Shown here: one piece after another, positions 58,520-64,000 of the stretch
Layout of the letters: the number at the start of each line of letters is the position of its first letter
Numbering within the stretch: position 1 is the stretch's first letter
NCBI GenBank assembly: GCA_017553325.1
Contig: JAFZMH010000008.1
Coordinates: 62,001 to 126,000, forward strand
DNA: 64,000 bases
Direction: 5' to 3'
DNA from: Clostridia bacterium
GTDB taxonomy: Bacteria > Bacillota > Clostridia > Christensenellales > CAG-917
The notes under the pieces: generated by a model
Seen by the model: only the letters and a program-made list of their open reading frames with translations
Database searches by the model: none
What the model was told of the DNA's origin: nothing
Translations under genes and position numbers: made by a program

Positions 58520-60355
58520 ATGGTTAGAGAAGATTTGAGAAACATCGCAATCATCGCGCACGTCGACCACGGCAAGACAACGCTCGTCGACGGTATGCTC
58601 AAGCAGTCGGGGACTTTCAGAGAAAACCAACAGGTTGCAACCTGCGTTATGGACTCGGGAGACCTTGAACGCGAGCGCGGAATTACGATTCTCGCCAAAA
58701 ATACGGCAATTCATTATAACGGCGTCAAAATCAACGTCATCGACACTCCGGGGCACGCGGATTTCTCCGGCGAGGTCGAGCGCGTCCTCAAAATGGTCAA
58801 CGGCGTGTTGCTTTTGGTCGACGCACAGGAAGGACCTATGCCTCAAACCCGTTTCGTCGTGGAAAAGGCTCTCGCTTTGGGACTCAAAATCATCATCGTC
58901 GTCAACAAGATTGACAAACCGGACGCGCGTACGAGCGAGGTCGGCGACGAGGTGCTTGAACTGCTCCTCGACCTCAACGCCAGCGACGAGCAACTCTTGA
59001 GTCCGATAATCTATTGCAGCGGCAAGCAGGCGACGGCAACTCTCGACTACAACGTCCCCGGGAATGACCTAAAACCTCTATTTGACACTATTCTCGACTA
59101 TATTCCCGCTCCCGAAGGCGACGAAAACGGCGACCTTCAACTCCTCGTGTCCGCAATCGACTACAACGATTACGTCGGGCGTATCGGCATAGGCAGAATC
59201 GAGCGCGGGGAAGTGAGTATGGCGCAGGAAGTCGTCGTGTGCGACTATCACAGCGGGATTTCACCCTACAAGAGCAAGGTTGTCAATTTGTTCCAAATTG
59301 AAGGGCTCAAACGCGTACCCGTCGAAAAGGCGCAAGTGGGTGACATCGTCTGCTTCAGCGGAATTGAAAACATCACGATTGGCAACACGATTTGCTCTCC
59401 TCAAAAGATAGAACCCGTCCCCTTTGTCAAGATCGGCGAGCCGACGATTGAAATGAACTTTATGGTCAACGACAGCCCGTTCGCAGGCAAGGAGGGCAAG
59501 TACGTCACGTCCAGGCATCTCCGCGACAGACTTTTCAAGGAACTTTTGAAAGACGTGTCCCTTCGCGTGTATCAGACGGAGAGCCCCGACACCTTCAAAG
59601 TGTGCGGCAGAGGCGAAATGCACCTCTCCATCCTCATCGAGACTATGAGACGCGAAGGCTACGAGTTTGGCGTCGGCACTCCGAAGGTCATTTTCAAGAC
59701 GATAGACGGCGTAAAATGCGAGCCTATGGAGAGATTGTACATCGACGTCCCGACGGAATGCACGGGCTCTGTCATGGAGCGTATGGGCGTAAGAAAGGGC
59801 GAACTTGTGTCAATGAACCCGCAGGGGAGCAGAATAAGAATGGAATTCGTCATTCCCGCGCGCGGACTCTTCGGCTTCAAAAACGAGTTTTTGACGGACA
59901 CGAAAGGCGAAGGTATAATGAACCAACTTTTCGACGGCTATGCGCCTTTCAAGGGTGCGATACCGAGACGTTTCACAGGTTCTCTCGTGGCGTTCGAAAC
60001 GGGCGAAGCGGCAACCTACGGACTCTTTAACGCACAGGAACGCGGAGTGCTGTTTATCGACCCGCAGACTATGGTTTACGAGGGTATGGTCGTCGGTATG
60101 TCGCCAAAGGCGGAAGACATAAGAGTCAACGTCTGCAAGCGCAAGCACGTGACGAATATGCGTGCCGCAGGCTCGGACGAGGCGCTCCGCCTCACCACTC
60201 CTCGCAAGTTTAGCCTTGAAGAGGCTATCGAGTTTTTGAACGATGACGAGATGCTTGAAGTGACGCCCAAAAACATCCGTATCCGCAAGAACATATTGTC
60301 GGGTTCGGAGAGGTTGAAACTTCAGTATGGCAACAAGAAGGTCGACGAAGACTGA
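58520..60355 (+). CDS. typA: translational GTPase TypA/BipA
   Basis: A 611-residue ribosome-associated GTPase needed under stress and for 50S assembly at low temperature. G-domain motifs: [17 protein letters not shown] (G1), RERGITI (G2), [16 protein letters not shown] (G3), NKIDKPDAR (G4). Then come EF-G-like domains and the BipA-specific C-terminal domain ([27 protein letters not shown]). Length is standard. GAGG is 7 nt before ATG. A terminator follows. Confidence 0.97.
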   Translation: MVREDLRNIAIIAHVDHGKTTLVDGMLKQSGTFRENQQVATCVMDSGDLERERGITILAKNTAIHYNGVKINVIDTPGHADFSGEVERVLKMVNGVLLLVDAQEGPMPQTRFVVEKALALGLKIIIVVNKIDKPDARTSEVGDEVLELLLDLNASDEQLLSPIIYCSGKQATATLDYNVPGNDLKPLFDTILDYIPAPEGDENGDLQLLVSAIDYNDYVGRIGIGRIERGEVSMAQEVVVCDYHSGISPYKSKVVNLFQIEGLKRVPVEKAQVGDIVCFSGIENITIGNTICSPQKIEPVPFVKIGEPTIEMNFMVNDSPFAGKEGKYVTSRHLRDRLFKELLKDVSLRVYQTESPDTFKVCGRGEMHLSILIETMRREGYEFGVGTPKVIFKTIDGVKCEPMERLYIDVPTECTGSVMERMGVRKGELVSMNPQGSRIRMEFVIPARGLFGFKNEFLTDTKGEGIMNQLFDGYAPFKGAIPRRFTGSLVAFETGEAATYGLFNAQERGVLFIDPQTMVYEGMVVGMSPKAEDIRVNVCKRKHVTNMRAAGSDEALRLTTPRKFSLEEAIEFLNDDEMLEVTPKNIRIRKNILSGSERLKLQYGNKKVDED

Positions 60356-60363
60356 ACGTTTTG

Positions 60364-60390
60364 AAGGCACTCCGCGGAGTGCCTTTTTGA
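60364..60390 (+). terminator. terminator of typA
   Basis: AAGGCACTCC-GC-GGAGTGCCTT with T5. Confidence 0.85.
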
Positions 60391-60417
60391 TATAATGAAA
60401 TATTTTTCAATTTGCTA

Positions 60418-60446
60418 TTGAAATATTGACGATTTGGTTTTACAAT
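60418..60446 (+). promoter_or_regulatory. sigma-A promoter of the second GPH symporter
   Basis: TTGAAA, 17-bp spacer, TACAAT, 35 bp before the start codon. Confidence 0.75.
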
Positions 60447-60481
60447 CTATTTGTGATCTTTTTCACGACAGGGGAGAAGTT

Positions 60482-62137
60482 ATGTCAAACGAACTTTCTA
60501 TGAACGAGCCGAAACAGCGCAGACTCTTCGGGTGCACGGGCAATATGTGGATATATGCGCTCGGCGTTATGGGTATAAACCTTGCAATCGGACTCGTCAA
60601 CAGCTATCAAGCGGAATTTTTCAATAAGATTTTGCACGCCGACCTTATCGCCATTGCAATCATAATATTGGTGGCAAAAATCGTGAGCATTATCGCCGAC
60701 TTCGTCATCGGCAACCTCATTGACAGAGCAAGATTTAAATCGGGCAAGATGAGACCGTGGATACTCATATCCGCGTTTCCGCTTGCCGTTTTTACGATGC
60801 TGTCGTTTGTGGCGATCCCGTTCGACAATATTCAAGGTGCGGGAGCGGACGCCGCAAGATACGTCTATATCGCGTTCATCCTCATCGTCTGGAACGTGTC
60901 GATGACGCTCGCGGACATTCCGTCGCAGGGTATGTTGTCCTTCGTGTCCAAGGACCCCGCCGACACGAATAACGCCGCGGGTATCGCAAACACCTTGAAA
61001 TCGGGCGCGCTTGCCATCTCCGGCATTTTCATCACCGTTGTTTGTATGTTGACGGGCAGTGGAGACGTCGGCACAAAGGAATATCTCATCACCGCCGGCA
61101 TAATGTGCGCAATAGGACTTGTGTTCCAACTCCTCATGTATTTCAAGTGCAAGGAGATGGTCAAGTCCACGACGTCATCCGCGATGAGTTTCAAGGAGAT
61201 GTTCAAGGAACTCAAAAACAACAAGATGATCCTCATCGTACTCGTGACCTATCTGCTCGGTTTTGGCAGAAACATCGGTCTTGGTATTGCGGTGCAGGCA
61301 ACTTGTATTCTCCTTCGAGACGGCGTAAACTTCTCGGCAATTCCCGTCATCGGCTCGATATTCCCGGAGACGATGTATGGTGACGCCTGTTCTTGGGCAA
61401 TCGGTATCACGTCCGCGCTTGCAAGCACGGTGACGATACTTTTGAACCCCGTCATAAACAAGAAACTCGGCGAAAAGAATTATTTCATTATCGCAGGCGT
61501 TTACGGATTTATTTTGAGTTTTACCTCCTTCCTGCTCTATGCGCTTATTCCGGTTCCCGCAGGTGCTACGAGCACTGCGTGGACGGCAAGAAGTTTGTGG
61601 GCGATTTGGATCTATCAATTCTTCTTCAGCTTCTCGTATGCTCCAAACGCATATCTGCCTATGGTTATGACAGCGGATATCGTCGACTATCAAGAGTGGA
61701 AGACGGGCAAACGTACCGAAGGTACGCAGTTTGCAATCCTTTCAATGTCCAACAAACTGTCCAACGCGCTTTCTGTTTCGCTTGGCATCTTGCTCATCGG
61801 CGCAATAGGGTACAGTTCAAGTGAGTACAACGCTGCTGTTCAAGCGGGAACGGCGGCAATTCACAACTACGTCACGGACGATATGCAGGTGAAGGCTTGG
61901 GCAATCTACTTCTTGGTGCCGGGCATCTGTATGCTTGCGTCGTCAATTCCTATGCTCTTCTACAAGATTGACAAGAAGACCAAAATCGAAATGCGCGCGG
62001 AACTTGCTCGCCGTCATCTCGCCTTAGAAGGTGCGCAAGGTGAAAGCGTAGAACTTGCGGAAGCTCCGATTGAAACGGCGGAACAACCTACGGCGCAAGA
62101 ACCCGAGGTCGAAGAGAAAGAAGATAAACAGGAATAA
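60482..62137 (+). CDS. GPH-family sugar:cation symporter (second copy) with acidic tail
   Basis: A 551-residue MFS transporter with 12 membrane helices. Family blocks are DFVIGNLIDRARFKSGKMRP after helix 2 and TADIVDYQEWKTGKRTEGTQ in the second half, the latter typical of GPH symporters. A hydrophilic tail of about 55 residues rich in Glu, Ala and Pro ends the protein. It is related to the symporter at 27185-28870 but diverged. No hydrolase gene is adjacent, so the substrate is unknown. GGGGAG is 6 nt before ATG 60482. Confidence 0.9.
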   Translation: MSNELSMNEPKQRRLFGCTGNMWIYALGVMGINLAIGLVNSYQAEFFNKILHADLIAIAIIILVAKIVSIIADFVIGNLIDRARFKSGKMRPWILISAFPLAVFTMLSFVAIPFDNIQGAGADAARYVYIAFILIVWNVSMTLADIPSQGMLSFVSKDPADTNNAAGIANTLKSGALAISGIFITVVCMLTGSGDVGTKEYLITAGIMCAIGLVFQLLMYFKCKEMVKSTTSSAMSFKEMFKELKNNKMILIVLVTYLLGFGRNIGLGIAVQATCILLRDGVNFSAIPVIGSIFPETMYGDACSWAIGITSALASTVTILLNPVINKKLGEKNYFIIAGVYGFILSFTSFLLYALIPVPAGATSTAWTARSLWAIWIYQFFFSFSYAPNAYLPMVMTADIVDYQEWKTGKRTEGTQFAILSMSNKLSNALSVSLGILLIGAIGYSSSEYNAAVQAGTAAIHNYVTDDMQVKAWAIYFLVPGICMLASSIPMLFYKIDKKTKIEMRAELARRHLALEGAQGESVELAEAPIETAEQPTAQEPEVEEKEDKQE

Positions 62138-62151
62138 ACTTTGAAAGACAA

Positions 62152-62184
62152 TAAAAAAGGCACTCGTTTGAGTGCCTTTTGTTT
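62152..62184. terminator. bidirectional terminator
   Basis: AAAAGGCACTC-GTTT-GAGTGCCTTTT between convergent genes. Confidence 0.85.
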
Positions 62185-62190
62185 TGGTTT

Positions 62191-63999
62191 TTATTTTTGT
62201 TCCGCTTCGGTTTCTTTTTTCGGTTGGTCCTTGCCCACGGGGGAGAGTACGCGGAATTTTCTCAAAATTTTGGTCATATTGCTCTCGTCCTTTCGGTTGA
62301 CGTTTCTCGTCACGAATACGGTTGCAATAAACAGAATTAGAACTATATAACAAATGAGTGCGATGGTCTTCAAAGAGTTTGTTGAGAAATCGCTTGTGAG
62401 CCCAAAGAAATCTTGCAAGCTGAGATTGAGACCTGGAAGCTTGAAATGGCTGAGATTTGTGAAATAACATCCCAAGAACAGTCCAATCATGCCAACAAAG
62501 TTGAGCGCGTGAATAATCGTGAGCGGAAGCGAGACTTTCAACAAATAGATGAGTCCCACAAATGTCGTCACGATGAGGCAGGCATTTTGGAATTGCTCCT
62601 TTGTCAAATCGGTCAATATCCACGTCTTTGTGATAATGACCGCCACTATGCCGATGAGCACGGTGATAGAACCCGCGAGCGCAGAGGATAGAACCTTGGG
62701 CAGGAAGTGCCCCGTTACTCTTTCATTGCTCGGCTCAAGCGCAAGCACGACGGACGGGATGCCGATTGTCACCATGCCGATAATCGTCAAATGTCTCGGT
62801 TCAAACGGAAATTCCGTCGGGATGCAGAGGAAGAGTATGGCAAGCAAAATGCTGTACATCGTCTTCATGAGATATAGGGAAGCGCTTCGTTCAAGGTTGT
62901 TGATCGAGCGTCTGCCTTCGGCAACCACCTTTGGCATTGACGCGAAGTTGCTGTCGAGGAGGACGAGCGAACTGACGTTCTTTGCCGCATCCGAGCCTGA
63001 CGCCATTGCGACGGAGCAGTCTGCTTCCTTGAGCGCGAGCACGTCATTGACGCCGTCGCCTGTCATCGCAACGGTGTGTCCCGCAAGTTTTAACGCTTTG
63101 ACGAGCATAAGTTTTTGGTCGGGAAGCACGCGCCCGAAAATGGTGTATTTTTCCGCAGCTTCGTAAACTTCTTGTTCGCTGTGCAGGGTGGACATATCAA
63201 TGATGTTGTCGCAATCTTTGAGCCCTGCGCGGAGTGCGACCGCGTGCACGGTCTCCGGGTTGTCGCCGGATATGATTTTGACGGTGACGCCTTGCTCTCT
63301 GAAGAATTTGAGAGTGTCGGGGGCTTCTGGACGAATTTTGTCCGTGATGTAGATGTACGCCTCGGCTTCAAGGCTCTTTGGCAGTGCGTTGTTGCCGAAA
63401 GGTTTTGCGGAAGATGCGAGCACCATGACGCGGTAGCCCTGTTTTGCCATATCCGCAACCTTTTGTTTCATCTCGTTTGTCTGCTTTGCAAAAACGAACT
63501 CGGGAGCGCCGATGACGTAGGATTTGCCGTTTATTCTCACCCCACTCCATTTGCGTTGAGAGGAGAAAGGAATTTTGGCTTCTGCTTCGCCTTCTGCCGT
63601 CAAGTCTTGGACGTACGTGCGCAAAGCGTTTGCAGTTGCATTGTCGTCTTCAAGTGCCGTGAAGATATTTTTGAGTTCCTGTTTTATACAGTCGGCATCG
63701 TTGTCGCCGATTGGCTCTATGCCGTTGACCTCCATAGTGCCTTCCGTGATCGTGCCCGTCTTGTCGAGGCACAAAACGTCAACGCGCGCGAGTGTCTCCA
63801 CGCAATATAGGTCTTGCGCAACGGTTTTATGTTTTGAAAGACGAATTATGCTCACGCAAAATACGGTCGTTGCAAGTGCAACGAGTCCGTTTGGAATCAT
63901 ACCGATAATCGAGCCTATCGTCGTGACGACGGTATTGTTGAGGTCGTTGCCCTGCCCAAGCCACTTGACAAGAAGGGTGGCAACGCCGATTGGGACGAT
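62191..63999 (-). CDS. P-type cation-transporting ATPase, CtpE/Exp7-like (5' truncated by window)
   Basis: The C-terminal 602 residues of a P-type ATPase; the gene continues past the window end. Present are the helix-4 region IIGMIPNGLVALATTVFCVS, the phosphorylation motif CLDKTGTITEG, KSYVIGAPEFVF (nucleotide domain), the hinge AMTGDGVNDVLALKEADCSV and six C-terminal membrane helices. The sequence around helix 4 (MIPNGLVAL...ETLARVDVLCLDKTGT) resembles the CtpE/Exp7 group, linked to calcium uptake in other bacteria; the ion here is inferred. The protein ends with a charged tail. Apparent starts inside the window are internal, since the frame is open to the edge. Confidence 0.88.
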   Translation of the reverse strand: MVPIGVATLLVKWLGQGNDLNNTVVTTIGSIIGMIPNGLVALATTVFCVSIIRLSKHKTVAQDLYCVETLARVDVLCLDKTGTITEGTMEVNGIEPIGDNDADCIKQELKNIFTALEDDNATANALRTYVQDLTAEGEAEAKIPFSSQRKWSGVRINGKSYVIGAPEFVFAKQTNEMKQKVADMAKQGYRVMVLASSAKPFGNNALPKSLEAEAYIYITDKIRPEAPDTLKFFREQGVTVKIISGDNPETVHAVALRAGLKDCDNIIDMSTLHSEQEVYEAAEKYTIFGRVLPDQKLMLVKALKLAGHTVAMTGDGVNDVLALKEADCSVAMASGSDAAKNVSSLVLLDSNFASMPKVVAEGRRSINNLERSASLYLMKTMYSILLAILFLCIPTEFPFEPRHLTIIGMVTIGIPSVVLALEPSNERVTGHFLPKVLSSALAGSITVLIGIVAVIITKTWILTDLTKEQFQNACLIVTTFVGLIYLLKVSLPLTIIHALNFVGMIGLFLGCYFTNLSHFKLPGLNLSLQDFFGLTSDFSTNSLKTIALICYIVLILFIATVFVTRNVNRKDESNMTKILRKFRVLSPVGKDQPKKETEAEQK

Positions 64000-64000
64000 G

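Overview
The window reads as a chromosomal segment of an anaerobic Gram-positive bacterium, probably an uncultured Clostridia-type Bacillota. Pointers are the C-terminal piece of a SCIFF-peptide maturase, a sodium-pumping oxaloacetate decarboxylase, rubrerythrin, a PflX-type radical SAM protein, an iron-sulfur type L-serine dehydratase, a single-chain GlyRS, purine-rich ribosome binding sites and a tmRNA tag ending in ALAA. Genes are dense, on both strands, with many clean sigma-A promoters (17-bp spacers) and intrinsic terminators. There is no prophage, IS element, rRNA operon or CRISPR array. The order of species or genus cannot be fixed from the sequence alone.

Layout. 1-5.6 kb: SCIFF maturase tail, short pyrophosphatase-like protein, glyS, a TspO-like protein, a tiny Cys-rich protein, then a tight CoA/acyl-carrier operon (coaX, PPTase, acpP) and a degenerate isopropylmalate-dehydrogenase-like protein. 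5.9-18.1 kb: holA, an unknown membrane protein, cdaA (c-di-AMP synthesis), a short aspartokinase, two paralogous membrane-anchored winged-helix proteins, uvrB-uvrA, an XRE regulator and tcdA, an RNA methyltransferase and dtd. 18.5-31.6 kb: a large MacB-like ABC exporter and a carbohydrate region (GH27 alpha-galactosidase, GH26 mannanase lipoprotein, GH77, a GPH sugar symporter) with azlCD, tRNA-Ala and an XRE-TPR regulator. 31.7-35.1 kb: the oxaloacetate decarboxylase operon. 35.4-46.7 kb: an EamA transporter, two DUF2804 proteins, an XRE-M18 aminopeptidase fusion, a COG0523 GTPase, a Com-like zinc-ribbon/XRE gene pair, bioY, a flavoprotein, rubrerythrin and an SGNH hydrolase. 46.7-64 kb: ssrA, a PI-PLC-like protein, tldD-tldE, an FAD reductase, pflX, a uracil permease-upp operon behind a leader-peptide attenuator, L-serine dehydratase, typA, a second GPH symporter and a P-type ATPase cut by the window end.

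The most unusual signal is a family of six fold-back elements (about 65-130 bp) at 2.9, 8.7, 41.1, 42.2, 45.8 and 56.2 kb. Each starts at or beside the stop codon of the upstream gene, in that gene's orientation. Each has a conserved left block (GGCGACCTGC-like) and right block (GCATCTCATCCAAAT-like). The five long copies also keep a GTAC-hairpin core. The outer arms differ in sequence from copy to copy but remain complementary within each copy, and in three copies they reach into the last codons of the gene. A second structured element, with three hairpins inside a closing stem, lies between a 23-bp direct repeat of the tRNA-Ala 3' end. Further candidates are a pyrBI-like attenuator before the uracil salvage operon and a possible small RNA or attenuator upstream of the Com/XRE gene.
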